Shown here: piece by piece, positions 8,601-16,522 of the stretch | Layout of the letters: every line of letters begins with the position of its first letter | Position numbering within the stretch: the stretch's first letter is position 1 | Source of the DNA: Myxococcus virescens | GTDB lineage: Bacteria > Myxococcota > Myxococcia > Myxococcales > Myxococcaceae | Reading direction: 5' to 3' | NCBI RefSeq assembly: GCF_900101905.1 | Contig: NZ_FNAJ01000004.1 | Location: 186,001 to 250,000, forward strand | DNA: 64,000 bases | Position numbers and translations under genes: made by a program | Notes under the pieces: generated by a model | Databases searched by the model: none | What the model saw: only the letters and a program-made list of their open reading frames with translations | What the model was told of the DNA's origin: nothing

Positions 8601-10334
8601 CGTCTGCTGGAGCTGCCCTCTGGCCGGGACCTTCATCGCCCGCTCACGAAACTCGAAGGGCACGCGCTCATGCCGTCCTTCGAAGACGAATGCAGCCTCT
8701 CGGCCTTCGACGACATCTTCTCCTCGGCGCTCACCGTGCGCTTCTGTGACAGAGGGCCTGGCAACGCCACCGGAAGCACGGCATCCCCGCGGATGCGAAC
8801 ACGCTGGACGCCCATTCCCCTCCATGGACGCCTCTTCGAGAACGGGCGGCGCGCCGTCGAGTTCGCCGAAAATCCCGTGGGCGCCCATCCCTTCATCCGG
8901 GTTCCCCAGGCAACCCTGCGCTGGATGTTTCGCCAGGGGCCTTTGGAATCCCGGGCGGAGCGAGCCCTGAGCGCGCCGGATGGACGCACGCTCCTCGTCC
9001 AGGCCGAACCCGGCCTCACGCGGAAGAGCATCGATATCTCCACCTGGAGCGAGTACGTGCCGGGCGGCTTCGCCGTGTCCAAGGACCTGCGTTGGATGGT
9101 GGTGAGGGAGCCGCAAAGCGGCCAGCTCTCGCTCGTTGACAGGGAGACCTCGAGCCAGACAGCACTGGGCGCGTGTGACGTCAAAGGCGTGCATCCGCCC
9201 CTGGAGGGCGCCTTCTCTCACGACGGCCAGTTCCTCGCCGTCCGCTGCGGCGTGAAGGTCCTGTTCTGGGACGTGGCGCAGGCGAATCTTGGACCGCGCA
9301 CACAGCCGCCGCCCATCGAAGCAGGAATCCACCTGACCTCGCTCCCCGCCCACTGGCAATGGCGGCACGTCACCCCCACGGAGGCCCCCGCTACCGAGCG
9401 CGTCCTGGCGTCGCCTCGCACCCGTGCGCACCTCCAGCGGGCCGAGGTGCCTGGCGAGGGCGCGTGTCAGACGCAGAGGACCTTCTCGCAGAGCGCCCTC
9501 GTCGAGTTCGCCCCCAGCGGCAGATACTTCGCGATTGAGGACGAACGCTCCGTCTACCTGGGCTCCGCCCGAGACTGCCGGCTGACGCGGGAAGCGCCGC
9601 TGGCCACCGCTGCGCTGACATCCCAGGGCGCCTCGTTTTCACCGGACGGCGAGCGTTTCGTCACCCTCTCCAACGTGCCCGAGTCCTCCGCGCTCTGGGA
9701 AAGCGCCACGGGGACGAAGCTGGCGCCACTGCCCACGAGCCTGGGAGCCGCCGTCATGGCGTTCTCACCGGACTCCAAGTACTTCGCGGTCGCCAACCAC
9801 CCCGACGTCTACTGGATGGGACAGGCCTACCTCTTCGACGCCACCAACGGCGAGAGGAAGCCCCTGGCGGCCATCGACGGAAAGGTCAAGGCGCTCTCCT
9901 TCTCTCCTGATACGTCCCGGCTCGTCGCGGTGACAGACGATGCCATCCACCTCTTCGACCCGAACTCAGGCGCGCTCGTGCGCAGAATCGACGTGCGCAC
10001 GGATATCCACGTGAAGGTCCGGCATGCACACGAGCGCTTCGGTGTCTTGGACACGTCGGGCAAGCTCCACTTCTGGCGAACCTCCGATGGCCGGCACGTG
10101 GCCGAGTTGCACCAGGGCGAGCACTCCGACCTGGAGATGGTGCCCGATGAGGAGGGCACGCGCGTCGCCACCTTCGACTCGGACGGAGCCTATGTCTTCT
10201 CGCTCCGGCCGGACGACCTGCTGCGACAGGCCTGCACGCTCATGCGCGGACGGCGCGAGTACGCACCGGTCCAGTCCATCTGCGACACCTTCCTTCTCCC
10301 AGCGGGCCCCCTGGCGGACCTGCCGACGCCGTGA
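5619..10334 (+). CDS. trypsin-like protease / nSTAND1 NTPase / WD40 protein
   Basis: 1571 residues in three modules. (1) Trypsin-like serine protease, about 1-190, with an intact triad: His38 in TCWHVLD, Asp78 in ADLALLEL, Ser152 in GFSGGPLFD. (2) A novel-STAND NTPase, about 215-640: Walker A GPSGSGKSSLLHAG (243-256), Walker B LVLVIDSFED (317-326), then LPLLEVALTQLWQ and the winged-helix-like end typical of nSTAND1. (3) A hydrophobic segment near 661-680 (LWLALGASVSALLGVSGFYL) and a short coiled coil, then WD40 repeats to the end, for example ISFSDSGDRVLSASRDRRVKLWD. Known STAND proteins sense a ligand with the repeat part, oligomerise, and switch on the effector domain. The single hydrophobic segment would place the propeller on the other side of the membrane if inserted. 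Overlaps the next protease gene. Confidence 0.9.
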   Translation: MKGSDLREGVVRVLSRDRQRVLGTGFLVTERLVVTCWHVLDTLSDTERDAICLEVLQSHEKATARLRLDASSPTEVADLALLELTRPLRGPSTPLPLGSAERSADHRFATFGFPRGFDDTGTWARGTIGYATGDGDFRKLLLHGSDIREGFSGGPLFDEQTRRVVGVVRFKAVGSEAREAYATPTEQLLARCPELSASEDCPYRDLASFRESDARFWKGRGRVLNEQLLPLLARLPRFVEASGPSGSGKSSLLHAGLIPALRDGTFIPGSQHWDVRALRPGLEPFAALDGAGLPAGEGLVARVQAWRAANPEPGKRLVLVIDSFEDVLLRGSSAELAQHQRFLQQLSALADASLPVTCVVALREGFDAVLSERAPRLRTLLGEHRVQVPSVLTPSELRDIIAGPAREVGLRFDPPEVVDSIALAAQEEFRVESGAGARVTVLPLLEVALTQLWQASRDGAMTLEAFNASAGLLGSLARWADSVYEPLKPSERLLADRLLLELVQLGEADSGLEDKGRRVPLEVLRGRLGAQAEMDAVLQVLVNGRLLVTAQDGHRQRETVELIHDALLTHWQRFVKLRTEDRAFRRWHEAVQADAERWWEAERAQQRQEAEHRLLRGEALTHAQAMVTLHPHQTSALAQRYVLRGQEAERGRYRRTRRNLWLALGASVSALLGVSGFYLRAVDSEKQAVAAKDAAELAVAAEAATSKQLSLQLRISQADSVVSLSRSPGREVEALTQAIQLAGSPPAGADAAQDEVTEALTEAIAAFLYSAPLSTELEARTVGAFSPDSRHLLTRGVVLTPSMRFVSRLWDVRTASLLREFESVDLCPKGALVECTDALYADISGEDTHAFGFSPGDGTLWLGGRRGTLFRWSHPGAVPSIPDAHQDRITAISFSDSGDRVLSASRDRRVKLWDANTGRTLRELTFQEPCTQAVLSGDSRYAWVGGEELTCLYDLTSDVRLIRCITTQDPGPSVAFAPSSRLAVLGDRRGEASLRLLELPSGRDLHRPLTKLEGHALMPSFEDECSLSAFDDIFSSALTVRFCDRGPGNATGSTASPRMRTRWTPIPLHGRLFENGRRAVEFAENPVGAHPFIRVPQATLRWMFRQGPLESRAERALSAPDGRTLLVQAEPGLTRKSIDISTWSEYVPGGFAVSKDLRWMVVREPQSGQLSLVDRETSSQTALGACDVKGVHPPLEGAFSHDGQFLAVRCGVKVLFWDVAQANLGPRTQPPPIEAGIHLTSLPAHWQWRHVTPTEAPATERVLASPRTRAHLQRAEVPGEGACQTQRTFSQSALVEFAPSGRYFAIEDERSVYLGSARDCRLTREAPLATAALTSQGASFSPDGERFVTLSNVPESSALWESATGTKLAPLPTSLGAAVMAFSPDSKYFAVANHPDVYWMGQAYLFDATNGERKPLAAIDGKVKALSFSPDTSRLVAVTDDAIHLFDPNSGALVRRIDVRTDIHVKVRHAHERFGVLDTSGKLHFWRTSDGRHVAELHQGEHSDLEMVPDEEGTRVATFDSDGAYVFSLRPDDLLRQACTLMRGRREYAPVQSICDTFLLPAGPLADLPTP

Positions 10335-11413
10335 GGCACGACGTCTCCATGAGCGCCACCCAGCAAGGCCGTGAGCCGTTGCACCGGGCACGCCGCACCC
10401 TCCGCGACCTGTCGAAGGTCCGCGAGGCACTGCACCCTGAGGGCGTGGAGGCGCTCGTCGCCACGCACCTTCCCCCCACCTGGCGCGTGCCCACCTCCGT
10501 CGTCGGCAAGGTGACTGCCGACGCTCTGCGCGACGAACTCCGTGACTTGCTGAAGACGGGCGCGCAGGTCCTCGCGCGGCTGGAGCATTCAGGGGAAGAC
10601 ACGCCCCTCTCCGAAACCGAGCGGATGGCGCTGGAAACGGTCGTCGCCTTCTTCGGGCGCCCTGCCCTCGCCATCCGGAACGGCAGCTTCGGTGCGCCGC
10701 CCGTGGGGTGGGAGATGTTGGAGCAACACCGCGAGCACATCGAGCGGACCATCGACGCCACCGGGCGCATCGAGCTGGCCGGAAGCGGCATGCTCGGCAC
10801 GGGCTTCCTGGTGACCGATGAGCTGGTGATGACCAACCGTCACGTCGCGCAGCACTTCTGCCGGCAGGCGACGGACAAGTGGGTGCTGCGACTCGGCGTG
10901 GTGCCTCGGGTGGACTGGCTGGGGGAGCACCAGCGCGATGCCCAGGCCACCTTCCCCATCCAAGGCGTCGCGGCGGTTCACACCGTGCATGACCTGGCGC
11001 TGCTGCGACTGGGCGCTCCCAAGGGGGCGGTGCTGCGCCCAGCCCCGCTGCGGCTCGCCACCCAAGCACCGGACGCGACGGACTCCCGCGCCTTGTACTG
11101 CGTGGGCTACCCGATGAAGGACCACAGCCGGACGCCGCCCGAGGTGCTGCTGCGCATCTTCGCGGACGCCTTCGGCGTGAAGCGACTCCAGCCAGGAGAG
11201 CTGCTCTCGCTCGACCCGGCCCGGCAGCAGCTCTCCCATGACTGCTCCACGTTGGGAGGCAGCTCCGGCTCGCCCATCGTTGATTTGGAGACGCACGCAG
11301 TGCTCGGCCTGCACTTCGGTGGCACCCGGCAGGAGAACCACGCCGTCGCGCTGTGGCAACTGGCGGACGACCCGCTGCTGAGCCGCGCGGGCGTCCGCTT
11401 CGCCACGCAGTGA
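10331..11413 (+). CDS. trypsin-like serine protease with N-terminal helical domain
   Basis: 360 residues from a GTG whose GTGA overlaps the TGA of the STAND gene, so translation is probably coupled; an ATG at 10349 is an alternative. The first ~145 residues are predicted helical (RRTLRDLSKVREAL, DELRDLLKTGAQVLARL) and resemble no domain I can name; an effector-associated adaptor domain is an inference from position. From about residue 155 there is a trypsin-like protease: LGTGFLVTDELVMTNRHVAQ (His), VHDLALLRL (Asp), TLGGSSGSPIVD (Ser), all triad residues kept. No signal peptide, so cytoplasmic. It ends 6 bp before a convergent gene. Confidence 0.88.
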   Translation: MRHDVSMSATQQGREPLHRARRTLRDLSKVREALHPEGVEALVATHLPPTWRVPTSVVGKVTADALRDELRDLLKTGAQVLARLEHSGEDTPLSETERMALETVVAFFGRPALAIRNGSFGAPPVGWEMLEQHREHIERTIDATGRIELAGSGMLGTGFLVTDELVMTNRHVAQHFCRQATDKWVLRLGVVPRVDWLGEHQRDAQATFPIQGVAAVHTVHDLALLRLGAPKGAVLRPAPLRLATQAPDATDSRALYCVGYPMKDHSRTPPEVLLRIFADAFGVKRLQPGELLSLDPARQQLSHDCSTLGGSSGSPIVDLETHAVLGLHFGGTRQENHAVALWQLADDPLLSRAGVRFATQ

Positions 11414-11419
11414 GGGCCG

Positions 11420-12736
11420 TTACTGCGTCACCACGCCGCAGTCGCCCGTCATGTTCGTGGCCGGCTGTCCATTCACCGTGTTGCCAGTGAAGGCGTTGTC
11501 GCGGGTGATGACCAGCTCACCCGTATTCGACCCGCGGTTGCAGGTGATGACACCTCCGGCTCCGCCTCGGTTGTTCACGAAGCGGTTGCCTCGCATGACG
11601 ACGGTCCGCGACCCGCCGATGTCCTCCAACTGGACGGCCGCGCCGGGGCCCAGCGGGATGTAGTTGCCGTCAAACACGTTGCCCTCCAGCAGGTCATTGT
11701 CCGGCTGGAAGTAGTGGATGGCGGCACCACCGCCCAGGTCAAAGATGCCCTGGGGGTTGGGCCACGTGAGGATGGGCCGGTCCCAGAGGTCGCTCGTCAG
11801 CGAGCCGCCGAAGGCCTGCACGAAGTTGCCCCGGAACGTGTTGCCGCGCAGCACCGTGTTGCGGCCGTGGGTGATGCACACCGCTCCACCGCCGGCCATC
11901 GAAGAGGTGCCCGGCTGTGCGAAGCGGTCGATTTCACGAATGCGGTTGTTCTCGAAGACGGTGTTCTCCACCCGCGAGCCGTCGGTGAACATCAGGTCCA
12001 ACGCGCCGCAGTTGGCGGAGGACTCGTTGTCACGGAACACCGAGTCCGTAATCGTCACCGCCCCCGGGTAGTAGACCCACAGCGCGGCACGCGTCCAATC
12101 GCGGTCGCTGTTGTATTGGTTCTTGCGCACATTCTCGAAAATCATGTGCTCGAACACCGGGTCGCCCGAGCCCACGGAGTTGGCGCCGTAGAAGTTCACC
12201 CCCCACCAGCCATGGGGGTTGGTGGACGTCAGCAGCACGGGCGCATCCGCCGTTCCCCGGACCTGGATGGCGCCGTACACGCGGACCTCCACGCGGCCCG
12301 CCTGGTGGTTCATCACACTGTCGGGGGCGTCCGAATCCACGTCCCGCTCCGACACCTCCGGCCGGCCACGGAAGTCCAGGATGACGCCCGGCCCCACCGT
12401 CAGCACCTGTCCGTGGGGGATGGTGACGACCCCGTCTGAATCCCCCTCCACCCGGTACGGCGAGCCCTCCACCGTGAGCCGTCCCGTCAACGTCCCCCTG
12501 ACAATCGTGCCGCCATCCTCGGGGACCTCGATGTCCGGCCCCGCGTCCGGCGTGCCCGCGTCGCCGTCACTGCCCGCATCCGTGCCGCTGTCCGGCGTGC
12601 CTGAGTCCGCGCCGCCGTCCGGCACGCCCGCGTCGCCTCCGGGAGAGAGCCTGTCATCCGGCCCTGACGAACAGGCAACAAGCACCAGGACCACGGGTAG
12701 CGCGAACAGCGAGCGCGGGAAGCGGGAGGCTTTCAT
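11420..12736 (-). CDS. right-handed beta-helix repeat lipoprotein
   Basis: 438 residues. The N-terminus is a lipoprotein signal (LPVVLVLVACSSG). Next is a low-complexity linker of about 50 residues rich in D, G, P, S and T (PDGGADSGTPDSGTDAGSDG), common in myxobacterial surface lipoproteins. From roughly residue 130 short strand-turn units repeat, with N/V ladders such as VTITDSVFRDNESS, VENTVFENNRIRE, TVLRGNTFRGNF and LLEGNVFDGNYI, the signature of a parallel beta-helix (pectate-lyase-like or Omp_pmp fold). It may bind or cleave polysaccharide, but no catalytic set is visible. The start at 12736 fits the signal peptide. Only 6 bp separate its end from the convergent protease gene. Confidence 0.85.
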   Translation of the reverse strand: MKASRFPRSLFALPVVLVLVACSSGPDDRLSPGGDAGVPDGGADSGTPDSGTDAGSDGDAGTPDAGPDIEVPEDGGTIVRGTLTGRLTVEGSPYRVEGDSDGVVTIPHGQVLTVGPGVILDFRGRPEVSERDVDSDAPDSVMNHQAGRVEVRVYGAIQVRGTADAPVLLTSTNPHGWWGVNFYGANSVGSGDPVFEHMIFENVRKNQYNSDRDWTRAALWVYYPGAVTITDSVFRDNESSANCGALDLMFTDGSRVENTVFENNRIREIDRFAQPGTSSMAGGGAVCITHGRNTVLRGNTFRGNFVQAFGGSLTSDLWDRPILTWPNPQGIFDLGGGAAIHYFQPDNDLLEGNVFDGNYIPLGPGAAVQLEDIGGSRTVVMRGNRFVNNRGGAGGVITCNRGSNTGELVITRDNAFTGNTVNGQPATNMTGDCGVVTQ

Positions 12737-12841
12737 GTCCCGTCGCGCTAACACGCGCTGCTGGCGGCTCGCAAACCGGGTCCGGACGACCCGTGGACTC
12801 ATCGCTGGGAGGGACGCGGGTGCCCTGTTACAAGCGCGCGC

Positions 12842-13210
12842 ATGGCGAAAGACGTCCTCGTACTCTCATACTCGGGCTGTGGCACCTGCAAGAAGGCGCT
12901 GAAGTGGTTGCAGGAGCACGGTATTGCCCACCAGGTGCGCCCCATCGTCGAGACGCCGCCCACCGTGGCGGAGCTGAAGCAATGGATTGCTCGCAGCGGT
13001 GTCTCCGTCCGCAAGTGGCTCAACACCAGCGGCCAGAGCTACCGCGCGCTCGGCAAGGCGAAGGTGGATGCCGCCAGTGACGCGGAGCTGGTCGAGTGGC
13101 TGGCCGCGGATGGGAAGCTGGTGAAGCGCCCCGTGCTCGTCACCGGTGACACCGTCCTCGTGGGCTTCAAGCCCGAGGCCTACGAGCAGCACTTCGCCTC
13201 GCGCGGCTGA
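12842..13210 (+). CDS. Spx/MgsR/ArsC-family thioredoxin-fold protein
   Basis: 122 residues. It begins with VLVLSYSGCGTCKKALKWL, which holds the CxxC pair (Cys-Gly-Thr-Cys) placed as in Spx and arsenate-reductase-like proteins, and continues with the family order: IVETPPTVAEL, VRKWLNTSGQSYR, then KRPVLVTGDTVLVGF near the end with the RP that precedes the ArsC cis-Pro strand. True ArsC enzymes use one Cys and three Arg, so this looks more like the Spx/MgsR/YffB branch than an arsenate reductase. The role is unproven, perhaps redox-linked. It stands alone, divergent from the beta-helix gene. Confidence 0.85.
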   Translation: MAKDVLVLSYSGCGTCKKALKWLQEHGIAHQVRPIVETPPTVAELKQWIARSGVSVRKWLNTSGQSYRALGKAKVDAASDAELVEWLAADGKLVKRPVLVTGDTVLVGFKPEAYEQHFASRG

Positions 13211-13278
13211 GCCTCGCCCGCAAGGCAGGCGACCTGGCGAGCCCACGGCGGGCCGCCTCTCGCCGACCGGGGCGTCGA

Positions 13279-14160
13279 GTGAAGACTTCATGTCTTCTCA
13301 TGGAGACCGGCTCACGACGTCCGCTCGGCGAGATTCTCCTGGAACAGGGAGTGCTCAACCGCGCCCAGCTCCGGGTGGGATTGGTGCATCACCATGAGGT
13401 GCATGTCCCGCTCGGGCGGGCGCTGGTGCGAGAGGGCCTCTGCTCCGAAGCCGACGTGCTTCGCGGACTCGCCGAGCAGTTCGGTGTGGACGCGGTGGAC
13501 CTGGAACGGACCCCGCCAGACGCCAGGCTGCTGAACCACATCCCCGCTCGCGTGGCGCGCCAGTATCGGGTCGTCCCGCTGCGCATCGAAAAGGTGCTGC
13601 TGGACCAGGGCGAGCGGGAAGTGCTCCACATCGCGCTGCCCGCCCCCGTGTCGCTGGATGCGGTGGACGCCGTCCGCGCCGTGTCCGGAATGCCACGCGT
13701 CGAAGCGCACATCGCCTCGGACGCGGCGCTGGCCCGCGCGCTGGCCGACCTCTATGGCATCGAGACGCCCGCCGAGCCGCCCGCGCCCCCCTCACTCGCG
13801 CCCGGGGGCCCCCTGCTGCTCTATGGCTGGCCGCCCGTCACGGCGGTGCTCATCACCCGGCTGCTGGCGAGGAACGGCCTCCAGGCCCGCACCGCCACCC
13901 CCTTGGAGGTGCTGCACACCGGGCCGGAGGACGTCGTGCTCGCGCCCCTCCAGGCCATGGAGGGCCTGCTGGCCGGGGAGGTCCACATCCAGGGCGCCCT
14001 CATCGTCCACGGCAGCGATGACGAGAGCTTCGACCGGGTCCGCGAGCTCGGCGCACGCGGCTTCCTGGCCAGCCCCCGGGACGAGGAGCTCCTGCTGCGC
14101 GCCGTCCGCCGGCTGAGGCCCGACCCCGGCTCGCCCGACTCGGTCCCTCCCTCGCACTGA
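13279..14160 (+). CDS. MshEN-domain (GspE N-terminal-like) protein with degenerate receiver-like C-terminus
   Basis: 293 residues. The first half carries two MshEN half-motifs, RRPLGEILLEQGVLNRAQL and PLGRALVREGLCSEADVL, then a T2SS-E N-terminal-like subdomain (LLNHIPARVARQYRVVPLRI). MshEN domains in type II secretion and type IV pilus ATPases bind cyclic di-GMP. No ATPase follows. A Pro-rich linker leads to about 110 residues (LLLYGWPPVTAVLITRLLARNGLQ ... GARGFLASPRDEELLLRAVRRL) with the strand-helix order of a response-regulator receiver but no phospho-acceptor Asp. I infer a c-di-GMP-responsive adaptor. Start is GTG 13279 (GGGG upstream) or ATG 13300. Confidence 0.75.
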   Translation: MKTSCLLMETGSRRPLGEILLEQGVLNRAQLRVGLVHHHEVHVPLGRALVREGLCSEADVLRGLAEQFGVDAVDLERTPPDARLLNHIPARVARQYRVVPLRIEKVLLDQGEREVLHIALPAPVSLDAVDAVRAVSGMPRVEAHIASDAALARALADLYGIETPAEPPAPPSLAPGGPLLLYGWPPVTAVLITRLLARNGLQARTATPLEVLHTGPEDVVLAPLQAMEGLLAGEVHIQGALIVHGSDDESFDRVRELGARGFLASPRDEELLLRAVRRLRPDPGSPDSVPPSH

Positions 14161-14345
14161 ATCCCACCTGGACGCCGATGGGGCTCGATTCGCGCGCGGA
14201 GTGGGATGAAGACTCACCCGGTTCGAGAAAAATCCGGGCCTCGATTCTCAAAAAATGAAGGGGCCAAGCAACTGCGGCAGCGGATCACGGAAAATGGGGA
14301 CAGATGGCGTCCTTCCGGGCGCCCCCGAATCTCGCTGGAGCCCCC

Positions 14346-15290
14346 ATGTCCCCCCGCATTGGCAACCGTCCGCAGCCGCCCCCGCCGCCGCCGCCCCCGC
14401 CCCCGGCTCGCGACACCCGGCCTCCTGCCCAGGGTGGACGTAACGGCCCGCGGGTTGACACCCAGGCCTCCGCGTCCGGTTCGGTGGAGCAGCCGCGGCA
14501 CAGCGCGCTGAGCGGCCAGTCCAGCTTCACGGCCGGCGGTGCCCGCGCCGATGTGAGCGGCACCGGCCCCGGTGGCATCGACACGCGCGCCCACGTCCAG
14601 GGTCCCACGTTCTCCGCGGATGCGCAGGTGGACGCGGACATCGGCCTGTCCGGCATCGACGTGAGCGTCGACATCGACATCGAGGCCAACCTCATCGAGG
14701 CGGGCGCCGGGGCCTCCAAGACGGTCGAGTTCGAGATTGCCGGCGAGGAGTACTCCGTCGAACTGGACCTGGAGGCGCTGGGCAAGATTGGCGCCGAGGG
14801 CAGCATCGAGCTGGACCTGCACGTGGGCACCGACGGCAACGTGTCCATCAACGCCGCGGCCTCCGGCTTCGCGGGTGCGCAGGCGAGCCTCACGGGCTCC
14901 ATCGAGCTGAAGCACGAGGACAACACGCTCGCGTCCGGCAGCATCACCGCCAGCGCCAGCGCGGGTGTCAGCGGCGACGCGCACGCCAACATCGGCATCG
15001 AGAACGGCAACCTGGAGTTCGACGTTGGCGTGGAGGCCACCGCGGGCCTGGGCCTGGGCGTGGAAGTCGAGGGCTCCGTCAATGCCGGCAACGTGCTGAA
15101 GGCCGTGGGTGAGACGGCCGCCGCCGCCGGTGGCGAAATCCTGGAGAACGTGGTCGACGGCGCCATCAACGCCGGCGGCGCGGTGGCCGACGCGGCGGGC
15201 AAGGTCTTCACCAACGCGGCGGACGCCGTGACGGACTTCGCGGGCGACGTGGGCAACGGCATCAAGAACGCCTGGGACAAGGTCTTCTAG
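14346..15290 (+). CDS. acidic Ala/Gly-rich repetitive protein of unknown function
   Basis: 314 residues; I recognise no family. After a start at 14346 (GGAG six bases upstream) comes a run of ten prolines, then a Gly/Arg/Pro-rich linker. About residues 70-240 alternate short strand-like stretches rich in D, V, I, S and G (ADAQVDADIGLSGIDVSVDI, VEFEIAGEEYSVELDLEAL, ASGSITASASAGVSGDAHAN), while the last 70 residues are an Ala/Gly-rich amphipathic region ending AGDVGNGIKNAWDKVF. Lys and Arg are nearly absent from the core. There is no signal peptide. The make-up suggests an extended or secreted structural protein or effector, but that is only a guess. Confidence 0.7.
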   Translation: MSPRIGNRPQPPPPPPPPPPARDTRPPAQGGRNGPRVDTQASASGSVEQPRHSALSGQSSFTAGGARADVSGTGPGGIDTRAHVQGPTFSADAQVDADIGLSGIDVSVDIDIEANLIEAGAGASKTVEFEIAGEEYSVELDLEALGKIGAEGSIELDLHVGTDGNVSINAAASGFAGAQASLTGSIELKHEDNTLASGSITASASAGVSGDAHANIGIENGNLEFDVGVEATAGLGLGVEVEGSVNAGNVLKAVGETAAAAGGEILENVVDGAINAGGAVADAAGKVFTNAADAVTDFAGDVGNGIKNAWDKVF

Positions 15291-15330
15291 AGGTACCCAC
15301 CTCACGCCCCCGCCGCTAGAATCGGTGCCC

Positions 15331-16503
15331 ATGGCCGTCTCCAAGCTGGCATCCTCCGCCGCGCGTCTCATGAAGCAGGGTCTGCTGAAGGAGGCGGCCC
15401 GAGACTTCGAGCGCGCCATCGAACAGGACCCGAAGGATGCCAGCGCGTTGCTGGGGCTGGCCCGGTTGCGGCTGGCCCAGCACGACGAAACGGCGGCCCG
15501 CGCGGTGCTTCAGCGACTGGTGGCGCTGCACCCCACCCACCCGGAGGCGCTGAGCCACCTGGCCCGGCTGGACGCGGAGAAGGGTGATGCGCGCCAGTTG
15601 GACCTGCTGGCCGCGCTCGCCGCGCAGCCCAAGGCGGGCTTCTTCGAGGTCATCAACCACGGCCGCGCCCTGCTGGGGCATGACCGGTACGCCGCCGCCA
15701 TCCCCGAGCTGGAGCGCGCACTGGCGCTGCAGCCCGGCAATGCCCAGACGCTGACGTACCTGGGCATGGCCCTCCAGGGTGACAAGCAGTTGGACCGGGC
15801 ACTGCGGCGCTATCAAGAAGCCGCGGAGGCCAACAAGACGGAGCACCTGCCGCTCCAGCTCGCCGCGCGTGTGCAACTGCTGCAAGGGCACGTGGGCGCG
15901 GCCATCGTCACGCTTCGGCAGGCAATCCTGCGCAGCCCTCGGGAGACGGCCCTCTTCCGGGAGTTCGCCTCACTGTGCTTGATGGCCGGCGCCCCCGAAG
16001 CGGCGATGCGCGCCGCCATCGAGCTGCGCCTCCAGCTCCCCGACAGCGCGGACGCCATCTACCTGCACGGCATCTCCGCCTTCGTGGCCGGCAAGGACGA
16101 GGACGCGGACCGCATCCTCCGCGAGGCGCTGGCCAAGGCCCCGGAGTCCGCGCCCGTGCGCGTGGCGCTGGCCAAGGTGCGCCGCAAGCTGGGTGACGAC
16201 GCGGAGGCCCAGACACTGCTCGAGGCCGCCGTGGCGGCGGACCCGTCCGAGGCCGGCGCCGCCAACGATTTGGCGGTGCTGCACCTGTCGCGTCCCGGTG
16301 GTGCCGCCGCCGCGCGCGCCATCCTCACCGAGGCCTTGAAGCATCACCCGGATGACGCGGGCGTCCACCTCAACCTGGCGCTGGCCCTGGCGGACAGCGA
16401 CAAGGCCCAGGCGCTCACGCACGCCAGGCGCGCCCAGGCGAGCACCCACCGCGACATCCGCGAGCAGGCCGAGCGGCTCATCACCGCCCTGAGCCCGCAC
16501 TGA
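15331..16503 (+). CDS. tetratricopeptide-repeat protein
   Basis: 390 residues made almost entirely of TPR units of about 34 residues, for example LLKEAARDFERAIEQDPKDA, YAAAIPELERALALQPGNAQ and AEAQTLLEAAVAADPSEAGA. No signal peptide, membrane segment or extra domain is visible, so it is probably a cytoplasmic scaffold. An ATG at 15331 is preferred over an in-frame GTG two codons earlier. It starts 40 bp after the acidic repetitive protein and may share its transcript. Its end faces the SGNH hydrolase gene across 19 bp that hold a hairpin. Confidence 0.85.
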   Translation: MAVSKLASSAARLMKQGLLKEAARDFERAIEQDPKDASALLGLARLRLAQHDETAARAVLQRLVALHPTHPEALSHLARLDAEKGDARQLDLLAALAAQPKAGFFEVINHGRALLGHDRYAAAIPELERALALQPGNAQTLTYLGMALQGDKQLDRALRRYQEAAEANKTEHLPLQLAARVQLLQGHVGAAIVTLRQAILRSPRETALFREFASLCLMAGAPEAAMRAAIELRLQLPDSADAIYLHGISAFVAGKDEDADRILREALAKAPESAPVRVALAKVRRKLGDDAEAQTLLEAAVAADPSEAGAANDLAVLHLSRPGGAAAARAILTEALKHHPDDAGVHLNLALALADSDKAQALTHARRAQASTHRDIREQAERLITALSPH

Positions 16504-16519
16504 CGCGGCCTTCGCCGCG
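16504..16519. terminator. hairpin between convergent genes
   Basis: In the 19 bp between two converging stop codons, cgcggc and gccgcg pair around a cttc loop. With the short stable loop and the position it is a plausible bidirectional terminator, although no T run follows on either strand. Confidence 0.4.
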
Positions 16520-16522
16520 CGG

